A DNA stretch of 64,000 nt from assembly GCF_014873485.1 (NCBI RefSeq), contig NZ_JADBDT010000001.1:372001-436000 (forward strand), written 5' to 3'. Numbering within the stretch: the stretch's first letter is position 1; every line of letters starts with the position of its first letter. Position numbers and translations under genes: made by a program. Below, piece by piece: positions 27,831 through 35,662 of this stretch. A model generated the notes under the pieces. The model saw only the letters and a list, made by a program, of their open reading frames with translations, was not told where the DNA came from and did no database searches. The stretch comes from Sphingopyxis sp. OAS728 (GTDB lineage Bacteria; Pseudomonadota; Alphaproteobacteria; Sphingomonadales; Sphingomonadaceae).

Positions 27831-29048
27831 TCAGTCTTTCAATATATAGAGATGAACCCCGCCATAGATCGCCGACCGGTCGCGCCGCGTGTAATCGAGC
27901 GACTCCGCCGCGCGATAATCCCAGCGCCCAAGCAGGTCGTCGGGAAGCCGGCCTGACAGGAGGCTCGGTTCGGCGGCGGTACGGAACAGGACGCGCGCGC
28001 CGGGGCGTGCGGTGCGCGTGACCTCGCTCCACAGCGCGGTCAGTTGGGCGTTGCTCATCCAGTCCTGCGCGTCGAGGAAGATATAGCGATCGAAGCTTGC
28101 CGCATCGGCTGCAGCGAGCATGTCGGTCATGTTCGCGTGGAGCATCGTCACTCGCTCGGCGCGCCCACGGACAGCGTCGTAATTGCCCGCCTGCAGATAG
28201 GGCGGCAATGACGCCGTCCGGCCCTTGCCATAACCGCGCCCGAACGCCTGCCGCGCGAAATAATTGTCCTCGAGCGGGAAGTCGCACGCGAGCTTCTCGA
28301 GGCGCGCGCGGAGCACGTCGGCCATCGGCTTGCCGCCGGCGAGCGCATCATATTGTGCGGGCGGGATGCCGAGCCCGAACAGCGACGAGCGCTGGTCGGT
28401 TACCCAGCGGATGAATTTGCGGTCGAACAAGGGCGCGAGTTTCTCCTCGAAGATCGCGCGCTGTTCCTCGATCGTTTTCGCCGCGAGGAACTGGCGTGGA
28501 TCGATGCGATGCATTCGCGCGACGAGGTGCGCGAGCCCGATGAAATTGCCGAGCAGCCCGCGCTTGTAGAGCCCGCGCGCGAAGCCGTTGATGCGGCGCC
28601 GGCCGACGAGGTCGCGCCCTTCCCAATAGCGCCGGCTCGTCTCGTCGAGATGCGGGCGGACGAAGGCGCGATAGTCGGCGATATTCGCTTCATTGTCGGC
28701 GTCGGCGAAAAAGCGGTGCAGGCTGGTATGGTCGGGCAGCCGCTGGATCGCGACGCGCTTGAGGTTGTTCAGCGCGACATGCGCAGTGTTGAGATCGACC
28801 GCGACGATCTCCGCCGGGTCGGCGACGAGGTAAGAGAAGACGTTGCAGCCGCCGCTCGCGATCGTCGCGATTCGATGGCCCGGCTCGATTGCCAGCGCCT
28901 CCATATCGACGACGGGATCTTCCCAGATCTGGGCGTAGACAAGGCCCTTGAAGGCCAGCGCAAAAGCGCGGTCGAGCAGGCGTTGCTTCTGTTCGCCATC
29001 CTCGCGAACGACGGCGGCTGCGATCTTGCGATTAGGTAGGCTTGCCAT
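27831..29048 (-). CDS. btaA: S-adenosylmethionine:diacylglycerol 3-amino-3-carboxypropyltransferase BtaA
   Basis: A DUF3419-family enzyme (405 aa) that moves the aminocarboxypropyl group of SAM to diacylglycerol, giving diacylglyceryl-homoserine. The family hallmark YAQIWEDP is near residue 40, the SAM-binding region IATIASGGCNVFSYL follows with VDLNTAH, and FLDAQDWMS lies near the C-terminus. The start at 29048 (MASLPNRK) avoids a hairpin that an in-frame upstream ATG (29090) would translate. btaA-btaB-GNAT form an operon with a candidate Pho box upstream, consistent with membrane lipid remodelling under phosphate limitation. Confidence 0.88.
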   Translation of the reverse strand: MASLPNRKIAAAVVREDGEQKQRLLDRAFALAFKGLVYAQIWEDPVVDMEALAIEPGHRIATIASGGCNVFSYLVADPAEIVAVDLNTAHVALNNLKRVAIQRLPDHTSLHRFFADADNEANIADYRAFVRPHLDETSRRYWEGRDLVGRRRINGFARGLYKRGLLGNFIGLAHLVARMHRIDPRQFLAAKTIEEQRAIFEEKLAPLFDRKFIRWVTDQRSSLFGLGIPPAQYDALAGGKPMADVLRARLEKLACDFPLEDNYFARQAFGRGYGKGRTASLPPYLQAGNYDAVRGRAERVTMLHANMTDMLAAADAASFDRYIFLDAQDWMSNAQLTALWSEVTRTARPGARVLFRTAAEPSLLSGRLPDDLLGRWDYRAAESLDYTRRDRSAIYGGVHLYILKD

Positions 29049-29059
29049 TCGAATGGGTT

Positions 29060-29082
29060 CCCCGGACAATGTTGATCCGGGG
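29060..29082. repeat. Hairpin just upstream of btaA
   Basis: CCCCGGA (29060-29066) and TCCGGGG (29076-29082) form a 7-bp stem with a 9-base loop immediately before the btaA start. The sequence is REP-like (CCGGATC core). In the btaA leader it could limit translation initiation. Confidence 0.5.
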
Positions 29083-29123
29083 CCGCCCATGACAGGCTTT
29101 CATGCCATTCCCGTGCCGGTTCG

Positions 29124-29141
29124 ATGACAATCCGGCGACAG
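29124..29141 (-). promoter_or_regulatory. Candidate Pho box upstream of btaA
   Basis: On the minus strand the sequence reads CTGTCGC-CGGA-TTGTCAT: two TGTC(A/G) half sites exactly 11 bases apart, as in the PhoB consensus CTGTCAT-N4-CTGTCAT. It lies 76 bases upstream of the btaA ATG. Betaine-lipid synthesis is phosphate-controlled in other alphaproteobacteria, which supports this reading. Confidence 0.5.
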
Positions 29142-29170
29142 CATCAAAAAGATGTGTCGCCGGCGTAACG

Positions 29171-29623
29171 TCAGTCGCGACAGTAACCCTCGCCTTCCTT
29201 GACGATCAGGCATTCCTTTTTGCCGGCAAGATATTTGAGGCCGGTTTCATCGCCGTTGCCGCGGCGTAGGCTGAGCTCTTCGGTTCCGCGCTTGAACTTG
29301 ATGCCATGCTCGCTGTCCTCGCCGTCATAGGTCCCCTTGGTGTCGAGGTCCGACTGCATTTCGAGCTTGTATTTGCCGGGCTCGGCGGTGGTGATCGTGG
29401 CGTACATGCCTTCGACCCCGGTCCATTTGCCGGCCCAGCTTGCAAAGCGGTGCGGCGCGGTCGCGGGGTCAGCCGCCTCGGCGCCATCAGGCGGGGTGGT
29501 CTCGACCGGAACCTCGGTCGTCGTCGCATCAGTGGGTGCCGGCGCGGGCGCTTCGGCTTTTTCGCAGCCCGCCAGCAGCACCAGCGCCGCGGCGCTCGCC
29601 AAAATTGCACTCTTCTGCATCAT
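29171..29623 (-). CDS. Small hypothetical lipoprotein
   Basis: A 150-aa protein with a lipoprotein signal (lipobox LLAGC, Cys20), then an Ala/Pro/Thr-rich linker to about residue 60, then a compact domain (FASWAGKWTGVEGMYATIT onward) with two C-terminal cysteines (KKECLIVKEGEGYCRD). It is probably anchored in the inner or outer membrane facing the periplasm. Two adjacent ATGs are possible starts. I do not recognise the family. It lies between the btaA promoter region and the PLP dehydratase, all on the minus strand. Confidence 0.75.
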   Translation of the reverse strand: MMQKSAILASAAALVLLAGCEKAEAPAPAPTDATTTEVPVETTPPDGAEAADPATAPHRFASWAGKWTGVEGMYATITTAEPGKYKLEMQSDLDTKGTYDGEDSEHGIKFKRGTEELSLRRGNGDETGLKYLAGKKECLIVKEGEGYCRD

Positions 29624-29673
29624 GCTTCTCCTTCCCCGTCCAAACGCACGTCGGCGGATAAGTTTCCGCCGGC

Positions 29674-30663
29674 CTATTCGGTAATGATTTCAGCGAACTT
29701 CAGCGGATCGACGTTGCCGCCCGACAAGGTGACGAGCGTCGCGTCGGTGAGCGACACCTTGCCCGCAAGCACCGCCGCGAGCGCCGCCGCGCCGCCGGGT
29801 TCGACGACGAGATGCAGTTTCTCGAACACCAATCGCATCGCGTCGCGCACTTCGCTGCGCGTTACCGCGACGCCCTTCACGCCGCGCGCCTGCAGGACGG
29901 CAAAGTTGATCGGCCAGGTTTCGGGCGTCTGGAGCGCATCGCACTCGGTCGGATAGGTCATGTCTTCGACCGACAGGATTTCCCCGGCGGCAAGGCTGCG
30001 CGTCACATCGTCCCAACCTTCGGGCTCGACCGCGATAATCTCGGCGTCAGGCAGTGCGAGCGCGAGCCCCGCCGACAGCCCGCCGCCCCCGCAGCAGGCG
30101 ACAACCTTGTCGGGAGCGGCAACGCCGCGCGCCGCCATCTGAGCTTTGGCTTCGGTTCCGGCGCTGCCCTGTCCCTCGATGATCCAAGGGTCGCCATAGG
30201 CGTGGACGAGTGTGCCGCCACGCTCGGAAAGCAGTTTCGCAGCAACGGCATCGCGCGATTCGGTCACGCGGTCGTATAGTATCACCTCGGCGCCCAGTTG
30301 GCGCGTCGCCGCGAGCTTCATCGCGGGCGCGTTGCTCGGCATCACGATCGTCGCCTTGATCCCGAGCCGCTTCGCCGCCCAAGCGACACCTTGCGCGTGA
30401 TTGCCGCTCGACACGCCGACGACACCTGCGGCCGCCTGTTCGGGTGTGAGATCGGTCAGCCGGTGCCAAGCGCCGCGAATCTTGAACGCGCCGACGGGCT
30501 GCAGGCATTCGGCTTTGCACCACACTGTCCTGCCGTCGACCTCGAGCGGCAGCAGTGGGGTTTGCGGCAACAATGCAGCGACTTTCGCCGCGGCGCGTTC
30601 GACACCTGCAAGCGTGGGCGCGCGGTTCGGGTTCAGCAAGGGATCGGGGCTTTGTTCTGTCAT
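29674..30663 (-). CDS. PLP-dependent threonine/serine dehydratase-like enzyme
   Basis: A fold-type II PLP enzyme of 329 aa. The PLP lysine is in GAFKIRGAW, the substrate loop is SSGNHAQGVAWA, and the phosphate-binding loop is CGGGGLSAG. It lacks the C-terminal ACT-like regulatory domains of biosynthetic IlvA, so a catabolic threonine/serine deaminase, serine racemase or hydroxyaspartate dehydratase is likely. It is divergent from the carboxynorspermidine dehydrogenase gene with a 63-base gap. Confidence 0.85.
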   Translation of the reverse strand: MTEQSPDPLLNPNRAPTLAGVERAAAKVAALLPQTPLLPLEVDGRTVWCKAECLQPVGAFKIRGAWHRLTDLTPEQAAAGVVGVSSGNHAQGVAWAAKRLGIKATIVMPSNAPAMKLAATRQLGAEVILYDRVTESRDAVAAKLLSERGGTLVHAYGDPWIIEGQGSAGTEAKAQMAARGVAAPDKVVACCGGGGLSAGLALALPDAEIIAVEPEGWDDVTRSLAAGEILSVEDMTYPTECDALQTPETWPINFAVLQARGVKGVAVTRSEVRDAMRLVFEKLHLVVEPGGAAALAAVLAGKVSLTDATLVTLSGGNVDPLKFAEIITE

Positions 30664-30726
30664 GGCTTCGTCCTATAGGGCGCGGCATACAACACAAGCC
30701 GCAGCATAGCGGGCAGGAGATTTTTC

Positions 30727-31947
30727 ATGAGCAAGGTTCTGGTGATCGGCGCAGGCGGCGTCGGATCGGTCGCGGTGCATAAGATGGCGATGAACCCCGA
30801 CATTTTTCCCGACATCACGCTGGCGAGCCGCCGCAAGTTCAAATGCGACGCGATCGCCGAATCGGTGAAGGAACGCACCGGCGTCACGATCAAGACCGCC
30901 GAAGTCGACGCCGACCATATCGACGCGACCGCGGCGCTGATCCGCTCGATCGGCGCGACGCATGTCGTGAACCTTGCGCTCCCCTATCAGGATCTCACGA
31001 TCATGGAGGCGTGCCTGTCGACCGGCGCGCATTATCTCGACACCGCCAACTATGAACCGCGCGACGAGGCGAAGTTCGAATATCATTGGCAGTGGGCGTA
31101 CCAGGACCGCTTCAAGGATGCGGGGCTGATGGCGCTGCTCGGTTCGGGCTTCGACCCCGGCGTGACCAGCGTCTTCACTACATGGCTCAAGAAGCATCAT
31201 TTCGACCGCATCGACACGCTCGACATTCTCGATTGCAACGGCGGCGACCATGGCCAGCATTTCGCGACCAACTTCAACCCGGAGATCAACATCCGCGAAG
31301 TGACCGCGGTCGCGCGCCACTGGGAAAATGGCGGCTGGGTCGAAACCCCGCCGATGTCGGTGAAGCAGAAGTTCGACTTCGAAGCGGTCGGCGAGAAGAC
31401 GATGTACCTCATGTATCATGAGGAAATCGAAAGCCTGAAGACGCACCTGCCCGAGATCAAGCGCATCCGTTTCTGGATGACCTTTGGCGAGGCTTATATC
31501 ACGCACCTCACCGTCCTCCAGAACGTCGGCATGACGCGGATCGACCCCGTCATCTACGAAGGCCGCGAGATCGTGCCGCTGCAGTTCCTGAAGGCCGTGC
31601 TGCCCGAACCGTCGAGCCTCGGCGAGACGACCAAGGGCAAGACCAACATCGGCGTCATCGCGACCGGCCTTGGCAAGGACGGCAAGGAAAAGACGCTCTA
31701 TCTCTACAATATCTGTGATCACGAAGAGGCATTCGCCGAGACGGGCAATCAGGCGGTGAGCTATACCACCGGCGTTCCCGCGATGATCGGCGCGGCGATG
31801 ATGGTCACCGGCACGTGGAGCGGCCCAAATGGTGAGGGGGGCGTGTTCAACATGGAGCAGATGGATCCCGATCCCTTCATGGACATGCTGAACAAGCATG
31901 GCCTGCCCTGGCAGGTGAAGGAATTGGACGGCCCGCTGGATTTCTGA
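30727..31947 (+). CDS. Carboxynorspermidine/carboxyspermidine dehydrogenase (saccharopine dehydrogenase family)
   Basis: A 406-aa NAD(P)-dependent enzyme that joins a diamine and aspartate semialdehyde to give carboxy(nor)spermidine, an alternative spermidine route. The N-terminus is VLVIGAGGVGSVAVHKMA. The segments GSGFDPGVTSVF, DCNGGDHGQHFATNF and GVFNMEQMDPDPFMDML closely follow the Vibrio enzyme as I know it. A ribosome site (GCAGGAGA) precedes the ATG. Its usual partner nspC (carboxynorspermidine decarboxylase) is not downstream; a recombinase gene lies there instead. Confidence 0.85.
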   Translation: MSKVLVIGAGGVGSVAVHKMAMNPDIFPDITLASRRKFKCDAIAESVKERTGVTIKTAEVDADHIDATAALIRSIGATHVVNLALPYQDLTIMEACLSTGAHYLDTANYEPRDEAKFEYHWQWAYQDRFKDAGLMALLGSGFDPGVTSVFTTWLKKHHFDRIDTLDILDCNGGDHGQHFATNFNPEINIREVTAVARHWENGGWVETPPMSVKQKFDFEAVGEKTMYLMYHEEIESLKTHLPEIKRIRFWMTFGEAYITHLTVLQNVGMTRIDPVIYEGREIVPLQFLKAVLPEPSSLGETTKGKTNIGVIATGLGKDGKEKTLYLYNICDHEEAFAETGNQAVSYTTGVPAMIGAAMMVTGTWSGPNGEGGVFNMEQMDPDPFMDMLNKHGLPWQVKELDGPLDF

Positions 31948-31964
31948 GTCCATTCCCTTTTTCG

Positions 31965-33599
31965 TCATTCCCGCGAACCCGAGGCCACCGATGTTATAAC
32001 TCGGCTGGCGTCGGGTTGGGGATTGTCGCTAACGAAGTCCAGTATCCCCATCAGCGAGCCATGCAAGGTCGCATGGACCTCGCCCCGCTTGTCGCCGGGG
32101 TGAAGGACAATGCGTCCGACAAGCGACCGGATATCGCTTGAAGCATCAAGCCGTGTATCCGGGTCGTTCAGCGTTTCGGTCAGCCTAGCCACCTTGCGCT
32201 TGTAGATTTCAGCGATGCCGGGATGCACGTCCGGGATGACCGGCGGCGCCTCGGCGAGCCGTGCTTCGACCTCGACCCGCTCGCGTTCCAGTTCGGCGAT
32301 GCGCGCTTTCATCGTGGGCTGGTAAAGGCCGTCCTCGATAGCCGCCATGATGCCCGCCACCGCCTTGTCGATCCGGGCCAGTGCTCTTCCGTCAGCATCG
32401 GCCTGAACACGCCGCTCACGGTTCTCGCGATTGATATGCGCCGCATAGGCCGCAACCGCCGCCTCGATCTTGTCGGCCAACACCAACCGCTCCGCAATGC
32501 CCGCCAGCGCCCGGCGCTCAATCTCTTCTCTGCGGATGGTGCGAACATTGGCACAGTTGTGACTGCGATGATGGCCGGTGCAGCCGTAACGGTCACTGAC
32601 GACGATGCCAAAAGGTCCACCGCAGGTGCCGCATTGAAGGAGGCCCGAGAGTAGATAGGCAGGACGCCGCGTGTGGTGGAGCGCACCGGTCTGCGCCGCC
32701 TTGCGGACATTCACATAACGCTCGGCGATCACTTCCTGCTGGCGCTTTGCCGCAGCCCATAGGTCGTCGCTGACGATGCGAAGATCGGGAACCGCATTCC
32801 TGATCCATTCGGATTCCGGATTGAGGCGGGTGACCTCCTTGCCGGTGCTGGGGTCTTTCACAGTGTGCTTGTGGTTCCAGACGCGGACGCCGACATAAAG
32901 CTCATTGTTGAGGATGCCGGTGCCACGCCTGACATCGCCCCTTACGCTCGTGTCACGCCACGCCTTACCCGCAGGGCCGACGATGCCCTCCGCATTGAGA
33001 TCGCGGGCGATGGAGCGTGGGCTCTTGCCGCTCGCGAACTCGCGAAACACGCGTTCGACGATCAGCGCCTCAGTGGGTTCGATCTGGCGCTCGCCGCGCA
33101 CAAGCTCGCCCTCGCTCGTCAGGCGCCGGACCATCCGGTAGCCATAACCGACCGCACCCGCCGAATAGCCGCTCTCGATCCGTCCGCGCAGACCACGATG
33201 CGTCTTCTTGGCGAGGTCTTTCAGAAACAGCGCATTCATCGTCCCCTTGAGCCCGACATGCAGCTCGGAGATTTCACCCTCGGCGAGGGTGACCAGCGGA
33301 ACACGCGCGAACTGGAGATGCTTGAAAAGAGTCGCGACATCGGCCTGATCGCGCGAGACGCGATCGAGGGCTTCGGCGAGCACGATATCGAAGGTGCCGG
33401 CCTGCGCATCGGCGACCAGTTTCTGAATACCGGGCCGCAGGATCATGCTTGCGCCCGATATCGCAGCATCCTCATAGGTGCCGGCAATGTGCCAGCCTTC
33501 GCGCTCCGCGCGCTCGCGGCAGATGCGCTGCTGGTCGGCGATCGACGCCGAACTCTGCTGGTCCGAGGAATAGCGGGCATAGAGGGCGACGCGGATCAT
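31965..33599 (-). CDS. Large serine recombinase (integrase)
   Basis: A 544-aa serine site-specific recombinase. The resolvase catalytic domain begins YARYSSDQQS (nucleophilic Ser) with RVSRDQ downstream. A recombinase domain (GKSPRSIARDLNAEGI) follows, then a zinc ribbon (LLQCGTCGGPFGIVVSDRYGC with later Cys residues), then a coiled-coil-like C-terminal part rich in Glu/Arg (about 370-460). Length is typical of integrases that move phages, ICEs and cassettes. The last residues (ASGSRE-stop) are read from a CGTCATTCCCGCGAA sequence like a chromosomal REP half, so the gene end may coincide with the insertion junction. Confidence 0.9.
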   Translation of the reverse strand: MIRVALYARYSSDQQSSASIADQQRICRERAEREGWHIAGTYEDAAISGASMILRPGIQKLVADAQAGTFDIVLAEALDRVSRDQADVATLFKHLQFARVPLVTLAEGEISELHVGLKGTMNALFLKDLAKKTHRGLRGRIESGYSAGAVGYGYRMVRRLTSEGELVRGERQIEPTEALIVERVFREFASGKSPRSIARDLNAEGIVGPAGKAWRDTSVRGDVRRGTGILNNELYVGVRVWNHKHTVKDPSTGKEVTRLNPESEWIRNAVPDLRIVSDDLWAAAKRQQEVIAERYVNVRKAAQTGALHHTRRPAYLLSGLLQCGTCGGPFGIVVSDRYGCTGHHRSHNCANVRTIRREEIERRALAGIAERLVLADKIEAAVAAYAAHINRENRERRVQADADGRALARIDKAVAGIMAAIEDGLYQPTMKARIAELERERVEVEARLAEAPPVIPDVHPGIAEIYKRKVARLTETLNDPDTRLDASSDIRSLVGRIVLHPGDKRGEVHATLHGSLMGILDFVSDNPQPDASRVITSVASGSRE

Positions 33600-33674
33600 C
33601 TCATCTTCCTTTGCATGAGCGGGAACAACTCCCGACAGCCGGTAAAGACGGTGTCCGCCCCTATGACCCTAGCG

Positions 33675-33878
33675 TCAACGCTTCCGGCCGTTCGTGTTTT
33701 CCGGAGGCTCATTGTCGTTGGCCGCCCGCCGCGACCGGATATGCTCGCGAGCGATGTGCCGCCCGATTGCTTCCGCGACGCGCGTCAGCGCGGCATCGAC
33801 CTGCACGCGACCGAGGCCCTGTTCATTGTCATTGGTAGCGGTCAGATGGTCCGGGCGTGGCGCTTCATCGCCCGCCAT
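33675..33878 (-). CDS. Small recombinase-associated hypothetical protein
   Basis: A 67-aa hydrophilic protein starting at an ATG that overlaps the last 14 bases of alpA in another frame, so it is probably translationally coupled. An amphipathic middle (VQVDAALTRVAEAIGRHIARE) lies between two copies of an N-D-N-E motif (TATNDNEQG and RRAANDNEPP). No known function; its fixed place between alpA and the recombinase suggests a role in excision or control. A longer in-frame start (33983) is less likely because it would cover alpA. Confidence 0.6.
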   Translation of the reverse strand: MAGDEAPRPDHLTATNDNEQGLGRVQVDAALTRVAEAIGRHIAREHIRSRRAANDNEPPENTNGRKR

Positions 33879-34101
33879 GATTGCCGCCCGGTGCAGGACG
33901 ATTGTCGTTGTCGGCGCGATAGCCGGCCGGGTCCGCGACCCACTGGTCGATGGCGGACTGATGCCAGCCGGCACCATGAACACTTATCTTGAGCTGCGCC
34001 GGGAACGTCCCCTCGGCGATCTTGCGATAGATGGTCGAGCGGGACAGGCCGGTTCGATCCTGGACGGTCTTGAGGCGGAGGATTTTGTCTGAGCTGGACA
34101 C
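33865..34101 (-). CDS. AlpA-family DNA-binding protein (putative excisionase/activator)
   Basis: A 78-aa winged helix-turn-helix protein of the AlpA/phage-excisionase type: ILRLKTVQDRTGLSRSTIYRKIAEGTFP followed by GWHQSAIDQWV. Such proteins direct integrase toward excision or activate its gene. It is the first gene of the three-gene element. Repeated GAACTC(C) boxes lie 110-210 bases upstream. Confidence 0.85.
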   Translation of the reverse strand: MSSSDKILRLKTVQDRTGLSRSTIYRKIAEGTFPAQLKISVHGAGWHQSAIDQWVADPAGYRADNDNRPAPGGNHGGR

Positions 34102-34401
34102 GGAAGATACTCCATCGGCTGACGGTTGCTGGGCTCCCCTGACTGCAGAATTGGGTATTCGAAGCCGCCGCGCAACTGTCTCTTCATGGCGCCACGGGGC
34201 ATCTCAGTCGCTCATTGAAACTCCATCGGACGCAGTCGAACTCCGTTGTACGCGGACGTACGAACTCGCCACGGAATCTTTTTTTCTCATGCCGTCCCGG
34301 CGTCGGAGTTCGTCACCTCCTGTCGCCCAAAGACACGCGCGTGTAAGGAGGGCCACCGACCTCAAAACCCCGCTACGTTTAGAACCGATGGAAGCCAGCT
34401 A

Positions 34402-34430
34402 TGGCCGGTTGCGGACTGTCAGCTTTCAGG
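34402..34430 (+). repeat. 29-nt dispersed repeat, left copy
   Basis: TGGCCGGTTGCGGACTGTC then AGCTTTCAGG. It recurs with two mismatches in the same orientation at 50511-50539. The right copy continues into a hairpin; here the corresponding arm is degraded. The two copies bracket the accessory hydrolase/pirin block. Confidence 0.6.
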
Positions 34431-34530
34431 CCGCGCGCCGGGGAAGCGGACAATTCGGGCCGGATACCCACGCCTCGGATTTCCTGTAGACAGGATTAGC
34501 ACGCCCTCTCTGCTCATGCGGCAGGGACCC

Positions 34531-34560
34531 CGCGTTCAACTTTTTACCCTTATTTATCCC
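34531..34560 (+). promoter_or_regulatory. 30-bp shared promoter motif, copy 1
   Basis: CGCGTTCAACTTTTTACCC followed by TTATTTATCCC, ending 78 bases upstream of the first alpha/beta-hydrolase start. It is identical at 29 of 30 positions to 40192-40221. The AT-rich core stands out in GC-rich DNA. It may be an operator or core promoter recognised by the winged-helix regulator encoded at 37346-40132; the link is inference. Confidence 0.6.
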
Positions 34561-34638
34561 GGGTCCTGTCTGCCCCGATGATAGCCCTCCCTTTCGCAAG
34601 GTGCCGATCGATCTGCACCCAATGGAAAGGCAAGGACA

Positions 34639-35610
34639 ATGAACAGATATCTCGCAAGCGCTGCCGTACTTCTCGCCGCCCTCGCGCCGGTCACGGCCGA
34701 CGCCAGCTGCACCCCTTCCAAACCCGTGGTGGCGGCACAGGCCGTGCCCGTCATCCACTACAAGAGCACGACGATCGACGGCGTGAAGGTCTTCTACCGC
34801 GAAGCCGGGCCCAAAGACGCGCCGGTCATCCTGTTGCTCCACGGTTTCCCGACCTCGTCGCATATGTTCCGAAACCTCATCCCGCTGCTCGCGGATCGCT
34901 ATCGCGTCATCGCGCCCGACTATCCGGGCTATGGCCAGAGCGACGCGCCCGACCACAAGGCCTTCGCATACACTTTCGCGAACCTGACCGACATCGTCGA
35001 CAAGCTCGCTGAAAAGGTCGGCGCGACACGCTACAGCATGTACGTCATGGATTATGGCGCCCCGATCGGATACCGGCTAGCGCTCAAGCACCCCGAGCGG
35101 GTCGAAAGCCTGATCGTCCAGAACGGCAACGCTTATACCGAGGGGCTCGCCGCCTTCTGGGATCCGATCAAAGCCTATTGGGCCGAGAAGACGCCCGAAC
35201 GCCGTGAGGCACTCGCGGGCCTCCTCACGCTCGAGACGACCAAGTTCCAGTACACGGATGGCATGGGGGATGTGGCGCGGATCAGTCCCGACAATTGGGT
35301 GATCGACCAGGCGCTGCTCGACCGGCCGGGCAACAAGGACATCCAGCTCGACCTCCTCGGCGACTATGGCAGCAATGTCCCGCTCTATCCGCAATTCCAG
35401 GCCTTTTTCCGCGAGCGCAAACCGCCGACGCTGATCGTCTGGGGCAAGAACGACGTGATCTTTCCCGAGGCCGGCGCGCATCCCTATCTGCGCGACCTTC
35501 CCGACGCCGAGATGCATATTCTCGACAGCGGCCACTTCGCGCTTGAGGACAAGCTCGACGTGATGGCGCCGCTCATTCGCGACTTCCTCGACCGCAAGCT
35601 CTGCAAATGA
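34639..35610 (+). CDS. Exported alpha/beta-hydrolase with Asp nucleophile (epoxide hydrolase/dehalogenase-like)
   Basis: A 323-aa hydrolase with a Sec signal peptide ([23 protein letters not shown]), so it probably acts in the periplasm. The oxyanion motif is [12 protein letters not shown], and the nucleophile elbow reads [11 protein letters not shown], with Asp where lipases have Ser, as in epoxide hydrolases and haloalkane dehalogenases. The catalytic His is in DSGHFALED, and Asp in WGKNDVIFP is a candidate acid. It is first of three genes with a paralogue and an isochorismatase-fold hydrolase. The substrate is unknown. Confidence 0.82.
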   Translation: MNRYLASAAVLLAALAPVTADASCTPSKPVVAAQAVPVIHYKSTTIDGVKVFYREAGPKDAPVILLLHGFPTSSHMFRNLIPLLADRYRVIAPDYPGYGQSDAPDHKAFAYTFANLTDIVDKLAEKVGATRYSMYVMDYGAPIGYRLALKHPERVESLIVQNGNAYTEGLAAFWDPIKAYWAEKTPERREALAGLLTLETTKFQYTDGMGDVARISPDNWVIDQALLDRPGNKDIQLDLLGDYGSNVPLYPQFQAFFRERKPPTLIVWGKNDVIFPEAGAHPYLRDLPDAEMHILDSGHFALEDKLDVMAPLIRDFLDRKLCK

Positions 35611-35662
35611 CGTGCCGCTGCGGGGCCCGCAGTCCCGCAGCCTGCATCTGGAAGGAAAAGAC

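Larger units (their letters stand above)
31983..34359. mobile_element. Small integrative element: serine recombinase, 67-aa protein, AlpA
   Basis: About 2.4 kb with only three genes, all on the minus strand and ordered alpA, small protein, recombinase. The 9-base sequence GGCCACCGA occurs at both proposed ends (31983-31991 and 34351-34359) in the same orientation. The left end abuts the REP-like CGTCATTCCCGCGAA just after the carboxynorspermidine dehydrogenase gene. No relaxase, replication, phage structural or cargo gene is present. Boundaries are inference; the gene content is observed. Confidence 0.5.
34102..34638. other. Gene-free stretch between alpA and the first alpha/beta-hydrolase
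   Basis: No convincing gene is seen in these 537 bases. They contain GAACTC(C) boxes at 34239-34245, 34263-34268 and inverted at 34306-34312 (a looser copy at 34218-34225), a GTACG-CGGA-CGTAC dyad near 34249-34262, the candidate right end of the element (34351-34359), the 29-nt repeat (34402-34430) and the 30-bp shared promoter motif (34531-34560). Confidence 0.6.

Noticed and set aside
31965..34359. Prophage or integrative conjugative element
   Set aside because: No phage structural, replication, relaxase or type IV secretion genes are present; only the recombinase module is seen.
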